Assembly (NCBI GenBank): GCA_937991645.1
Contig: CALKPL010000034.1
Location: 1 to 40,570, forward strand
Direction of reading: 5' to 3'
Source of the DNA: UMGS1783 sp900555065
GTDB lineage: Bacteria; Bacillota; Clostridia; Oscillospirales; UMGS1783
DNA: 40,570 nt
Position numbers and translations under genes: made by a program. The notes beneath the pieces were generated by a model, which searched no databases, was not told the DNA's origin, and worked only from the letters and a program-made list of their open reading frames with translations. Below, piece by piece: positions 23,304-31,906 of the stretch (positions within the stretch are counted from its first letter, which is position 1; every line of letters begins with the position of its first letter).

Positions 23304-24278
23304 ATGGGAACTACGATAGGGAAGGCCGCCGCGGCTCGTATGCTCATGCAGAAGGACCGGATCATGATCATCAGCCACGTCAACCCGGACGGGGACACGC
23401 TGGGCAGCTCTTTTGCGCTGTACCACGCCCTGTCCACGCTCGGCAAGCGCGTCTGCGTAGTCAATAACGACAAAATCACGCCGAAATACTGCTTTTTGTC
23501 CGGCGGCAAGAGCGTACTGAAGCCGCAGTTCGAGCCGGATTTCATTGTTGCTGTGGACGTGGGCGACACGTCCCTGTTCGGCCCCTCGCTCGAGCGGTTT
23601 GCAGACCGGGTCGATCTCTGCATCGACCACCATCCCTCGAATAAGAAATACGCGAAGTACAACGTGATCGACGCGAAGGCCGCGGCGGTGGGCGAGATCA
23701 TGCTGGATATCATCCTGGGCATGCGGGTGGATATGAGCCGCGAGATCGCCGATTCGCTCTATACCGCCATCGCAACCGACTCGGGTTGCTTCCAGCACAG
23801 CAGTACGACGGCGACAACATTGCGCAAAGCAGCCAAAACGGTAGATCTTGGCGCGGATATTACATACCTCAACAACCACCTGTTCGTGGTCAAGAGCAAG
23901 GAAAAGTTCGAGCTGGAGCGGCTCGCTATCCAAAATATGCGGTTTTTCAAGAATAACAGCATCGCGTTCATGGTCCTGTCGCTGGATATGATGAAGCAGT
24001 CCGGCGCAAGCCTGGACGATGTGGACGGTATCGCGGCTCTGCCCCGCCAGATCGAGGGTGTCAGCGTCGGGGTTACAATGCGCGAGATCAGCGAGGGCGA
24101 ATACCGCGTTTCTGCCCGGTCCGACGGGCATATCAACATGTCCGAAGTATGCCAGCGGCTGGGCGGCGGCGGACATGTGCGCGCCGCAGGCTGCGTTCTC
24201 TCCGGACCGACCGACGAGGTGATCGACCGGATTTTGCAGGAAGTCCTCAAAGAATACAAGGAAGTGGATGAACAGTGA
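23304..24278 (+). CDS. nrnA: DHH-family oligoribonuclease / pAp phosphatase (NrnA)
   Basis: 324 residues. DHH domain: ISHVNPDGDTLGSS (motif I), VAVDVGDTS (II), CIDHHPSN (III, DHH), DSGCFQHSSTT. DHHA1 domain at the C-terminus ends with GGGGHVRAAGC. NrnA degrades nanoRNAs and dephosphorylates 3',5'-pAp. The rbfA-nrnA-truB order is standard in Clostridia. Start ATG behind ggagggg; its stop overlaps the GTG of truB by 4 nt (GTGA). Confidence 0.93.
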   Translation: MGTTIGKAAAARMLMQKDRIMIISHVNPDGDTLGSSFALYHALSTLGKRVCVVNNDKITPKYCFLSGGKSVLKPQFEPDFIVAVDVGDTSLFGPSLERFADRVDLCIDHHPSNKKYAKYNVIDAKAAAVGEIMLDIILGMRVDMSREIADSLYTAIATDSGCFQHSSTTATTLRKAAKTVDLGADITYLNNHLFVVKSKEKFELERLAIQNMRFFKNNSIAFMVLSLDMMKQSGASLDDVDGIAALPRQIEGVSVGVTMREISEGEYRVSARSDGHINMSEVCQRLGGGGHVRAAGCVLSGPTDEVIDRILQEVLKEYKEVDEQ

Positions 24279-25171
24279 CGGGGCTCGTGCCGCTTGACAA
24301 GGCGGAGGGCGAACTGTCCCGCCGGGCCATGTCCGCCGCCGCACGGCTCTTTGACGAGCGGCACGCAGGACATGCCGGCACGCTCGACCCGCTCGCGACC
24401 GGCGTGCTGCCCGTCCTGCTTGGCCGGGCGTGTAAGCTGTTGCCATATCTGCCTCAGGAAAAGCGGTATACGGCCGGCGTACAGTTTGGTTTCCGCACCG
24501 ACACGGCGGATGTAACCGGTTGTCGCGTGCTGAAAAATCCGAAAATGCCGACGCGGGATGAGCTTTTGGAAATTCTGCCCCGGTTTACGGGCAAAGTAGA
24601 TCAGATTCCGCCCATGTACGCGGCCGTCAAGTTAGACGGCCGGCCGCTGTATGAATATGCGCGCGCAGGCCGGGAGGTAGAGCGCCGGTCCCGGACGGTG
24701 GAGATATATGCGCTTACGTTATTGGAATACGATTCCGTCTCCATGACTGCCGTGCTGGACGTACACTGTTCGGGCGGCACCTATGTGCGCACCCTGTGCG
24801 AGGACATGGCCGAAGCGCTCGGCGCGGCGGCGGCCCTGCGCAGTCTCAGACGCACCATGAGCGCGGGTATTGAAATCGGGTGCTGTTACCGGCAGTCGCA
24901 GCTGGAGACCCTGAACCAAGCCGGCCGGCTGCAGGATGCTGTTATCAGCGCAGAAGCGCTGTTTCCGCACCTGGAGGACAGGACCGTACCGCGGGAAGGG
25001 GAGACGTACTATCGCAACGGCGGCGTCATCCGGGAGGACAGGCTGGACGGCGCGCTTACCGGCGGGCTGTACAGGGTATACGGCGCGTCCGGCGCGTTTA
25101 TCGGGCTCGGAACCGCAGTGCTTCTGCCGGACGGGCCGCATCTGAAATCGGTTTGGACGGAGGAGATATAG
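24275..25171 (+). CDS. truB: tRNA pseudouridine(55) synthase TruB
   Basis: 298 residues from GTG at 24275. Catalytic aspartate D38 in HAGHAGTLDPLATG; KRYTAGVQFGFRTDTAD, QIPPMYAAVKLDGRPLYEYAR, and CSGGTYVRTLCEDM follow, with a short PUA-like tail. Converts U55 of the T loop of tRNAs. The N-terminal motif is KAEGELS where most TruB have KPxGxTS, a small deviation outside the catalytic residue. Overlaps nrnA by 4 nt and is followed 2 nt later by ribF. Confidence 0.93.
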   Translation: MTGLVPLDKAEGELSRRAMSAAARLFDERHAGHAGTLDPLATGVLPVLLGRACKLLPYLPQEKRYTAGVQFGFRTDTADVTGCRVLKNPKMPTRDELLEILPRFTGKVDQIPPMYAAVKLDGRPLYEYARAGREVERRSRTVEIYALTLLEYDSVSMTAVLDVHCSGGTYVRTLCEDMAEALGAAAALRSLRRTMSAGIEIGCCYRQSQLETLNQAGRLQDAVISAEALFPHLEDRTVPREGETYYRNGGVIREDRLDGALTGGLYRVYGASGAFIGLGTAVLLPDGPHLKSVWTEEI

Positions 25172-25173
25172 GA

Positions 25174-26109
25174 ATGCAGGTCTATACGCCGCAGACAGGT
25201 TACTGCGCCGACACGCCTATCGTACTCGCCCTCGGCAATTTTGACGGGGTGCACGTCGGGCACGCGACCCTGCTCCGCCGCGCGGCCGCGCTTGCGCGGG
25301 AGAAGGGCGTTCCCGCCGGCGCGCTCATCTTTGAGCGCGACCCGGAAAACATCATGGCGAACACCTGCATCTCGCCGTATATCACAACCAACGCCGAAAA
25401 GGCGCGGCAGATCCACATGCTTGGAGTCGACCGCGTAATTTATATCCCATTCGACCGGGAGACGTCATCGCTGTCGCCTGAAGCGTTTGTGGCGCGTCTG
25501 CGGGACGAATATCGGGCGGCGGCCGTGGTCTGCGGTTTCCACTACCGGTTCGGCTACCGCGCCGCCGGGAACGCAGGCGATCTGAAATACCTGTGCGAAC
25601 AGTATGGAATCGGGTGCGAAATCGTAAGCCCCGTGACGCGCGGCGGTCTCGTGGTCAGCTCCACGCTCATCCGCAATCTTGTGCGGGCGGGGAATATGGA
25701 CCTTTGCCGCGAACTGCTCGGCCGTCCCTATTCCATAGAAGCCGTCGTGGAGCAGGGCAAGCGTCTGGGCCGAGACCTCGGTTTCCCCACCATCAATCAA
25801 CATATCAGCGAATACGCGCTGCTGCCTGCATTCGGCGTGTACGCGACGCGCGCGCAGGTCCGCGGGGTGTGGCGTCCGTCGGTGACGAACATAGGCGTAC
25901 GTCCCACAGTTGAAAAAACGGAGCGGTCCAACCTGGAGACGCATATTATCGGTATAAATGAAATGCTGTACGGGGATACTGTAAAAGTCGAGTTCTACCA
26001 TAAACTGCGCGGCGAACAGAAGTTCCGCGACGTGCAGGCGCTCAAGGCCGCCGTCATGCAGAATATCGACGATACGCTCGCGTATTTTGAGCAGAACCCC
26101 GCGCTTTAG
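25174..26109 (+). CDS. ribF: Bifunctional riboflavin kinase / FAD synthetase
   Basis: 311 residues from ATG at 25174 (SD gaggagat); the frame is open further upstream inside truB but family starts fit here. N-terminal FAD synthetase: LALGNFDGVHVGH, GFHYRFG, SSTLIRNLV. C-terminal riboflavin kinase: GKRLGRDLGFPTIN (~195-208), GVYATRAQV, NIGVRPTV, LETHI, VEFYHKLRGEQKF. Makes FMN and FAD in the cytosol. The truB-ribF-rpsO order is conserved in bacteria. Confidence 0.94.
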   Translation: MQVYTPQTGYCADTPIVLALGNFDGVHVGHATLLRRAAALAREKGVPAGALIFERDPENIMANTCISPYITTNAEKARQIHMLGVDRVIYIPFDRETSSLSPEAFVARLRDEYRAAAVVCGFHYRFGYRAAGNAGDLKYLCEQYGIGCEIVSPVTRGGLVVSSTLIRNLVRAGNMDLCRELLGRPYSIEAVVEQGKRLGRDLGFPTINQHISEYALLPAFGVYATRAQVRGVWRPSVTNIGVRPTVEKTERSNLETHIIGINEMLYGDTVKVEFYHKLRGEQKFRDVQALKAAVMQNIDDTLAYFEQNPAL

Positions 26110-26118
26110 AAAAAGTGG

Positions 26119-26147
26119 TTTACAAACCGGCGCAAGTGTGCTATAAT
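26119..26147 (+). promoter_or_regulatory. Sigma-A promoter of rpsO-pnp
   Basis: TTTACA (26119-26124), 17-nt spacer, TATAAT (26142-26147), just after the ribF stop. Confidence 0.88.
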
Positions 26148-26167
26148 ACAATAGCTTATACCCATCG

Positions 26168-26215
26168 CTCTGTCTGGGGGCAACAGCCCTTGTCGGGAGT
26201 TCACCCGCCCCAGGC
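26168..26215 (+). promoter_or_regulatory. rpsO leader: Structured rpsO leader, possible S15 autoregulatory site
   Basis: Between promoter and SD, tgggggc and gccccag can pair to enclose a smaller hairpin (ccc...ggg). rpsO leaders in many bacteria bind S15 and repress their own translation; this one is a candidate by position and foldability only. Confidence 0.4.
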
Positions 26216-26251
26216 TATGTGATGCGGCGAATGATACAGGAGGTGAAGAAT

Positions 26252-26515
26252 ATGGTAAAGGAAGAAAAGCAGGCGATCATCAACCAGTTCAAGCGGCATG
26301 AGGGCGACACCGGTTCTCCGGAAGTCCAGATCGCGATCCTGACCAGCCGGATCAACACGCTGACGGAACACCTGAAGGCGAATAAGAACGACCACCACTC
26401 CCGCCGTGGTCTTCTGCAGATGGTCGGCAAACGCAGGAACCTGCTGAGCTACCTGATTAAGACGGATATCGAGAGATACCGCGCCATTATCGCAGAACTG
26501 GGCATCAGAAAGTAA
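26252..26515 (+). CDS. rpsO: 30S ribosomal protein S15
   Basis: 87 residues from ATG at 26252 with an ideal aggaggtg SD; the longer frame upstream is leader. FKRHEGDTGSPEVQIAILTSRINTLTEHLK and DHHSRRGLLQMVGKRRNLLSYL are the universal S15 blocks. Binds 16S rRNA three-way junction. Precedes pnp with a processing-type hairpin between. Confidence 0.97.
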   Translation: MVKEEKQAIINQFKRHEGDTGSPEVQIAILTSRINTLTEHLKANKNDHHSRRGLLQMVGKRRNLLSYLIKTDIERYRAIIAELGIRK

Positions 26516-26522
26516 GTCGAAC

Positions 26523-26554
26523 GGGAGCACAGCGCCGCGTGGCGCTGTGCTCCC
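26523..26554 (+). terminator. rpsO-pnp intercistronic hairpin
   Basis: Perfect 14-bp stem gggagcacagcgcc/ggcgctgtgctccc with loop gcgt, 8 nt after rpsO. No T tract, so a partial terminator or RNase processing hairpin, as found between these genes elsewhere. Confidence 0.65.
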
Positions 26555-26589
26555 AAACGTATGGATCGGGGGTCTGCCCGATGTTTTAT

Positions 26590-26630
26590 CAGTTATGAAA
26601 GGGGCCGTGCCGCGGCCGTTTCCATAACTG
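26590..26630 (+). promoter_or_regulatory. pnp leader hairpin
   Basis: cagttatg (26590-26597) pairs with cataactg (26623-26630), and ggccg/cggcc extends the stem inside. It lies 75 nt before the pnp ATG. By analogy with other bacteria it may be the target of PNPase autocontrol, but this is inferred. Confidence 0.45.
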
Positions 26631-26704
26631 TTAAGCATTTGGCGCCTCCGACCGGCGTCGCGTCAGGGGAACACGCTCCGGCGCGAAGATGGAAGGAGAA
26701 AAGT

Positions 26705-28822
26705 ATGTACGAAAACAGCAGAGTCTTTAAAACAACATTTGCAGGCCGCCCGCTTACGGTCGAAACCGGCAAGCTTGCCGAGCTCGCCAACGGCGCGTGC
26801 CTCGTCCGCTACGGCGACACCGTGATCCTCGCCACCGCCACCATGGCGCAGAAGCCCCGAGACGGGATCGATTACTTCCCGCTCTCGGTCGACTTTGAAG
26901 AGCGCCTGTATTCGGTGGGTAAAATCCCGGGCGGCTTTCTGAAGCGCGAAGGCCGTCCGTCTGAAAAGGCGGTGCTCGCCGCCCGCCTGATCGACCGGCC
27001 GATCCGTCCGCTCTTCCCGAAGGACATGCGCAACGACGTCGCCGTCTGTATCACCGTCCTCTCGGTCGAGCAGGACAACACGCCCGATATCGTCGGCATG
27101 CTCGGCGCGTCGATCGCCATCGCCATTTCGGACATACCCTGGAACGGCCCGATCGCGGGCGTTTCCGTGGGCCTGATCGACGGCCAGTACGTCATGAACC
27201 CGACGGCAAAGCAGCGCGAGGTCTCACGTATGAACGTCACGGTTGTGGGCACCGAGCACAAGGTCTGCATGATCGAGGCCGGCGCAAAGGAAGTCACCAA
27301 TCAAGAGATGTTCGACGGGATCATGGAAGGCTATAAAGTCTGCCGTGAGATGGTCGAATTCATCAACAGCATTGTGAAAGAGATCGGCCGCGAAAAAATT
27401 GCATACGAAGAAAAAACAGTGGATCCGGATATGTACGAGGCGGTGAAGGAATACGCCATCGACGGCATCCGCCACGCCCTGGACACGGACGATAAAAACG
27501 TCCGCGAAGAACGCCTTAAGGTCGTGTACGACGACGTGTTCGAGCATTTTGCCGAAACCTATCCCGAGAGCGAGGAAATGCTCTCCGAGTGCCTGTACAA
27601 GCTGCAGAAATTCGTTGTCCGCCGCTGGATTCTTGACGACGGGCGGCGCGTGGACGGTCGCGGCCTCAACGATCTGCGCCCGTTGCACGCCGAAGTCGGT
27701 TTGCTGCCCCGCGCCCATGGTTCCGGACTGTTCGCGCGCGGCCAGACGCAGGTGCTCACCGTTGCGACGCTGGGTATGATCAGCGACGCACAGATCCTTG
27801 ACGGCATCGACGAGGATGAGAGCAAGCGGTATATGCACCACTATAACATGCCGAGCTACTCTGTCGGCGAAGCGCGGCCGTCCAGGGGCGCCGGCCGCCG
27901 CGAAATTGGCCACGGCGCGCTCGGCGAACGCGCGCTGCTCCCCGTTATTCCCAGTGAAGAGGAGTTCCCGTACAGCATCCGTCTCGTCTCCGAGGTTCTT
28001 ACTTCCAACGGCTCGACCTCTCAGGGCTCCATCTGCGGCAGTACGCTCGCGCTCATGGACGCCGGCGTACCCATCAAAGCGCCGGTCGCCGGCATTTCCT
28101 GCGGCCTTGTGACCGAGGGCGACCGCTGGATCACCATGGTCGATATTCAGGGTGTGGAGGACTTCTTCGGCGATATGGACTTCAAAGTCGCCGGCACCAA
28201 GGCCGGTATCACCGCCATCCAGATGGACCTGAAGATCGACGGTCTGACCCCGGAGATCATTGCGGACGCGCTGGATAAAACCGAAAAGGCCCGCTTCACC
28301 ATCCTGGACGAAGTCATGCTCCCCGTGATCGATAAGCCGCGGCCCGAGCTCTCTCCGTATGCGCCTAAGATGCTGATGATGACCATAGACCCGATGAAGA
28401 TCCGCGAGGTAATCGGCAAGGGCGGTTCCGTAATCCAGAAAATCCAGGCCGACACCAATACAAAAATCGACATCGAGGATGACGGCCGTCTCTTTATCGC
28501 AACTTATGACAAGGCCGGCGGCGACCAGGCCATGGCTACCATCAAAGCCATCGTGGAGGATCCTGAGATCGGCGCGATCTTTAAGGGAACCGTCACCCGC
28601 CTGTTGAAATTCGGCGCGTTTGTTGAGTTTGCGCCCGGCAAGGAAGGCCTGGTGCATATCTCCCAGCTGGACAACAAGCGCATTCCCACAGTGGAGGACG
28701 CAGTCCATATCGGCGATGAAATTTGGGTCAAGGTTATAGAAATCGACGATCAGGGCAGAATAAACTTGTCCCGTAAAGCGGCCATGAACGAACTGGCCAA
28801 AAGAGAAGAGAAAAAACAATAA
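26705..28822 (+). CDS. pnp: Polyribonucleotide nucleotidyltransferase (PNPase)
   Basis: 705 residues from ATG at 26705 (SD gaaggaga); the open frame upstream is the leader. First RNase PH core (ETGKLAELANGACLVRYGDT, FLKREGRPSEKAVLAARLIDRPIRPLFP), helical linker, second RNase PH core (GLFARGQTQVLTVATLG, MDAGVPIKAPVAGI, GDMDFKVAGT), KH domain (IREVIGKGGSVIQKI) and S1 domain (GTVTRLLKFGAFVEFAPGKEGLVHISQL). Phosphorolytic 3'-5' exoribonuclease. Ends the supercluster and is followed by a terminator. Confidence 0.97.
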   Translation: MYENSRVFKTTFAGRPLTVETGKLAELANGACLVRYGDTVILATATMAQKPRDGIDYFPLSVDFEERLYSVGKIPGGFLKREGRPSEKAVLAARLIDRPIRPLFPKDMRNDVAVCITVLSVEQDNTPDIVGMLGASIAIAISDIPWNGPIAGVSVGLIDGQYVMNPTAKQREVSRMNVTVVGTEHKVCMIEAGAKEVTNQEMFDGIMEGYKVCREMVEFINSIVKEIGREKIAYEEKTVDPDMYEAVKEYAIDGIRHALDTDDKNVREERLKVVYDDVFEHFAETYPESEEMLSECLYKLQKFVVRRWILDDGRRVDGRGLNDLRPLHAEVGLLPRAHGSGLFARGQTQVLTVATLGMISDAQILDGIDEDESKRYMHHYNMPSYSVGEARPSRGAGRREIGHGALGERALLPVIPSEEEFPYSIRLVSEVLTSNGSTSQGSICGSTLALMDAGVPIKAPVAGISCGLVTEGDRWITMVDIQGVEDFFGDMDFKVAGTKAGITAIQMDLKIDGLTPEIIADALDKTEKARFTILDEVMLPVIDKPRPELSPYAPKMLMMTIDPMKIREVIGKGGSVIQKIQADTNTKIDIEDDGRLFIATYDKAGGDQAMATIKAIVEDPEIGAIFKGTVTRLLKFGAFVEFAPGKEGLVHISQLDNKRIPTVEDAVHIGDEIWVKVIEIDDQGRINLSRKAAMNELAKREEKKQ

Positions 28823-28829
28823 CTGACAG

Positions 28830-28858
28830 GGAGGGGACAGCTTCTGCCCCCTCCTTTT
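28830..28858 (+). terminator. Terminator after pnp
   Basis: ggaggggacag/ctgccccctcc stem with a short loop, then tttt; it ends 19 nt before the next ATG. Confidence 0.8.
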
Positions 28859-28877
28859 ATTAAAGGAAGGATACTGA

Positions 28878-30125
28878 ATGAAAGCAGTATTGGACAACGG
28901 CGTCACAATCGTGACGGAATCAATGCCTTATCTGCGCAGCGCAACCTTCGGCGTGTGGGTCGTCGGCGGTTCGGCGGCCGACCCGGACGAGAGTCAGGGC
29001 ATTGCGCATTTTGCGGAGCATATGGCGTTCAAGGGTACGCCGACGCGTACCTCGGAACAGATCGCGCAGCAGTTTGATATGATTGGCGGCTATGTCAACG
29101 CCTTTACCGCAAAGGAAGTGACCTGCTATTACGCCAAGACCCTGGACACGCATATAGAACAGGGGATGGGCCTGCTGGCCGACATGGTGCTCAATCCCGC
29201 CTACGCCCCGGACGAGACGGAGACGGAGAAAAAAGTGATTTTAGAGGAAATCTCCATGTACGAGGACAGCCCGGAAGATCTTGTCATGGGCCAACTCACG
29301 GAGAACGTCTGGGCAGGCCAGCCGCTCGGCCGCGAAATTTTGGGTACGAAGCAGACTGTGTCGGGAATCGGCAGCGATACGCTGCGGCGGTATGCGGATG
29401 AATTCTACACAGGCAGGCGAATCTACATCTCCGTATCGGGAAAGGTGGACGAGCAGCGGTTTGTCGATGTGTGCAGGGATTTGTTTGCCTCCCGCCCGCC
29501 GGGCGATGCGCTTGCGGAAAGAACGGAGACGCAGTATAAAAAATCCACGATTCTCACGCAAAAGGATATTGAGCAGAACCATATCTGCATCGGCTATCGC
29601 GGATTTAATATGTTCAATCCGCGCAAATACGCCGTTTCCATTTTCTCCTCTCTGCTTGGCGGCGGCATGTCCTCGCGTCTGTTCCGGAAAATCCGCGAGG
29701 ACGCAGGGCTTGCCTACACCGTACAGTCCTACGGCACCGCCTATCGCGACGCCGGCATATTCTGTATTTATACCGCACTCGCCCCCAAGTCGGAAAAAGA
29801 GTGTCTGGAACGTATCCGCAAGGAGCTGGACGCAGTAAAAAGGGACGGGTTTACCGATGAGGAGATCGCCCGAGCGAAAGAACAGCTCAAAGCGGGCATT
29901 ATTATGGACCTGGAAAACACCGCGTCGCGCATGAAGTTTTTGGCAAGGCATGAAATATACGGCGGCGGCGAACAGAACACGGATGAAATTGTAAAAAAGG
30001 TGGACGCCGTTACGGCGGCTGATGTACAGGCCGTTGCAAACGAATTGATCGACCATGAAAACGTAAGCGTCTCCGTTGTCGGCAAGGCGCGGGACGAGTC
30101 GTTTTACACCGGTTATTTTTCATAA
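28878..30125 (+). CDS. M16 family zinc peptidase (MlpA/YmxG type)
   Basis: 415 residues. Inverted zinc motif HFAEH (res 44-48) in GIAHFAEHMAFKGT, with the third ligand glutamate near E124 in ILEEISMYEDSPED. The C-terminal half has the R/Y pair region (SSRLFRKIREDAGLAYTVQSY) typical of processing-peptidase folds. Cytosolic, no signal. A gene of this family follows pnp in many Firmicutes (ymxG/mlpA), where it affects protease production. SD aaaggaagg, terminator before and after, so it may be read through from pnp or use its own promoter. Confidence 0.9.
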   Translation: MKAVLDNGVTIVTESMPYLRSATFGVWVVGGSAADPDESQGIAHFAEHMAFKGTPTRTSEQIAQQFDMIGGYVNAFTAKEVTCYYAKTLDTHIEQGMGLLADMVLNPAYAPDETETEKKVILEEISMYEDSPEDLVMGQLTENVWAGQPLGREILGTKQTVSGIGSDTLRRYADEFYTGRRIYISVSGKVDEQRFVDVCRDLFASRPPGDALAERTETQYKKSTILTQKDIEQNHICIGYRGFNMFNPRKYAVSIFSSLLGGGMSSRLFRKIREDAGLAYTVQSYGTAYRDAGIFCIYTALAPKSEKECLERIRKELDAVKRDGFTDEEIARAKEQLKAGIIMDLENTASRMKFLARHEIYGGGEQNTDEIVKKVDAVTAADVQAVANELIDHENVSVSVVGKARDESFYTGYFS

Positions 30126-30128
30126 ACC

Positions 30129-30156
30129 GAGCGGGCGGACGCCCGCTCATTTTTTT
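30129..30156 (+). terminator. Terminator after the M16 gene
   Basis: gagcgggcg/cgcccgctc stem with a 2-nt centre, then a T7 tract. Confidence 0.92.
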
Positions 30157-30551
30157 GCAGGTTTCGCAAGCGCCGGATCTGTCGCTTTAGCGCCGGCCGC
30201 GTTTCAGCCCGCCCGCCGCCGGTCCGCGCCGCTGCCGTCTGTGCCGCTGTCCGTTCGTCGATGCCTGTTGCGCGCCTGTCCGCCTGCGCCTGTTGCGCGC
30301 CTGTGCCCATACCTGTGCACCTGTACCCGCGCCCGCCTTACGCTGCGCCCGCGCCGCCGCCATTCATATCGCTGACCGGCCCGCCTTATCGGCGCCCGCC
30401 GTGCGACCGTAGGTATCACGGCGGCGTTTGCGCCGATACGCCGCCGCGCTCCCGCATTTCGCGTGCATTTTTCGGAAAACGGACGAATATATATAAGCCG
30501 TATAGAACTTTATGGGGTCTGTACGCTCAAGCACAGAAGGGGGCGCTCAAG
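30157..30551 (+). other. GC/CT-rich intergenic stretch with short direct repeats
   Basis: About 395 nt without a credible gene. The plus strand is strongly pyrimidine-rich, with many cctgt/gccgc units. A 17-nt unit (gcctgttgcgcgcctgt) occurs exactly at 30263-30279 and 30288-30304. The right part (30480-30551) must hold the promoter of the carboxypeptidase gene, but I see no convincing -35/-10 pair. Confidence 0.5.
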
Positions 30552-31763
30552 GTGAAAAAGACAATCGCGGCAATCCTTGCCATTGCAATGCTGATGGGGC
30601 TTACGCCCGTATCGGCGGACACGCCGGACGAACCGGTCTTTGACGATATGGCGGATACGACGGACGTGGAAAGCAGAATAGATATGGTCGCGACGGACGC
30701 AGACCTCTCCATTGAGGCGAAATCCTGCGTGCTGATGGAGGCCGCCACAGGCAAGGTCCTGTACGCTGAAAATGCGGAGGAATCGCTGCCTCCTGCCAGC
30801 GTGACCAAGATCATGAGCCTGTTGCTCGCCATGGAGGCCATCGATGCGGGCCGGATCAGTGAGGACGACACCGTGCAGGTCAGCGCCAACGCCGCGGGTA
30901 AAGGCGGCTCACAGGTCTACCTGAAAGAGGGGGAGCAGATCACCGTTTCCGATCTTCTCAAAGCCATTGCCGTAGCGTCCGGCAATGATGCAACGGCCGC
31001 CATTGCCGAATATATTGCGGGCAGCGAGGAAGCCTTTGTCGTAATGATGAATGAGAAAGCGGCGGCGCTTGGCATGGCCAACACGACTTTTATCAACTGC
31101 ACGGGTCTGGACGACGATGGAACGAACCTGACCTCGGCCTATGATATTGCGCTCATGTCCCGAGAGCTATTGAAACATGAAAGAATATTTAACTATACGA
31201 CGATCTGGATGGACAGTATCCGCGACGGTCAGTTCGGATTGAACAATACAAACAAACTCGTGCGTTTTTACAGCGGAACCAACGGCCTCAAGACCGGATC
31301 TACCTCCAAGGCGAAATTCTGTATTTCCGCTACCGCCAAGCGGGAGGATATGCAGTTGATCGCAGTCATCATGGGCGCGGAAACCTCGGCGATACGCAAC
31401 GAGCAGGCAAAGAAACTGCTGGATTACGGGTTCGCGAATTATGCGGTTGCGACCATCGCGCGGAATGAAGATTTTGAACCCATTCCGGTGCGCAAGGGCC
31501 AGGCCGCTGAAGTTATGCCATACATGGAGGAAGACGGTATCCCAATTCTGGTCGGCAAGGGCAAGCAGGGGATGCTGGAAAGCCAGGTAACTCTGGCGGA
31601 GGACCTGCAGGCGCCGGTCGAACAGGGGCAGAGGATCGGCGAGATCGTTTACACGGTCGAAGGCCAGGAGGTCGCGCGCTTTCAGCTTATCGCAAAAGAC
31701 GGCGTGCCGCGGGTGAATTTCGGATTCCTGTTCGCAGCCATTTGGAAAAACATCATGATTTAA
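30552..31763 (+). CDS. dacF: D-alanyl-D-alanine carboxypeptidase (DacF/PBP5 family)
   Basis: 403 residues from GTG at 30552 (SD agaaggggg); the frame is open further upstream but the signal peptide begins here. Signal peptide ~1-22 ending VSA. Penicillin-binding motifs: SVTK (83-86, acylated S83), SGN (143-145), KTG (247-249). A C-terminal beta domain (~300-370) and an amphipathic tail (FGFLFAAIWKNIMI) anchor it to the outer face of the membrane. Removes the terminal D-Ala of peptidoglycan stems. DacF versus DacB/DacA cannot be settled by sequence alone. Confidence 0.9.
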   Translation: MKKTIAAILAIAMLMGLTPVSADTPDEPVFDDMADTTDVESRIDMVATDADLSIEAKSCVLMEAATGKVLYAENAEESLPPASVTKIMSLLLAMEAIDAGRISEDDTVQVSANAAGKGGSQVYLKEGEQITVSDLLKAIAVASGNDATAAIAEYIAGSEEAFVVMMNEKAAALGMANTTFINCTGLDDDGTNLTSAYDIALMSRELLKHERIFNYTTIWMDSIRDGQFGLNNTNKLVRFYSGTNGLKTGSTSKAKFCISATAKREDMQLIAVIMGAETSAIRNEQAKKLLDYGFANYAVATIARNEDFEPIPVRKGQAAEVMPYMEEDGIPILVGKGKQGMLESQVTLAEDLQAPVEQGQRIGEIVYTVEGQEVARFQLIAKDGVPRVNFGFLFAAIWKNIMI

Positions 31764-31766
31764 TCG

Positions 31767-31798
31767 AAAAAAGCAGTACGAAAGTACTGCTTTTTTTT
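31767..31798 (+). terminator. Terminator after dacF
   Basis: aaaaaagcagtac/gtactgctttttt stem with loop gaaa, ending in T8. Canonical. Confidence 0.93.
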
Positions 31799-31813
31799 GA
31801 ACGGACTGTAACT

Positions 31814-31906
31814 ATGACGGATCGTATGGCACTAATATGCAAGAATCTGCGCAAGGGCTTTTCCTGCGCGGCTGAATTCATGGGAAATAGGGGACTTGGA
31901 ACATGA
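31814..31906 (+). CDS. Short ORF (30 aa) overlapping permease 1, possible ATPase relic
   Basis: ATG at 31814 to the TGA that overlaps the permease start as ATGA. The peptide MALICKNLRKGFSCAAEF (from its second Met) looks like the opening strand of an ABC ATPase (ICKNLRKGF resembling I-x-x-KNL-x-K-x-F). No SD precedes it. It could be the stub of a deleted ATPase gene, a coupling ORF, or chance. Confidence 0.3.
   Translation: MTDRMALICKNLRKGFSCAAEFMGNRGLGT

Noticed and set aside
26561..26704. N-terminal extension of PNPase
   Set aside because: Covers the leader hairpin and has no family similarity; ATG 26705 has a strong SD.
27224..28906. A 560-codon minus-strand open frame opposite pnp
   Set aside because: Antisense shadow of PNPase in high-GC DNA.
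30261..30551. N-terminal extension of the D-Ala-D-Ala carboxypeptidase
   Set aside because: It would place ~97 residues before a clear signal peptide; the GTG at 30552 has an SD.
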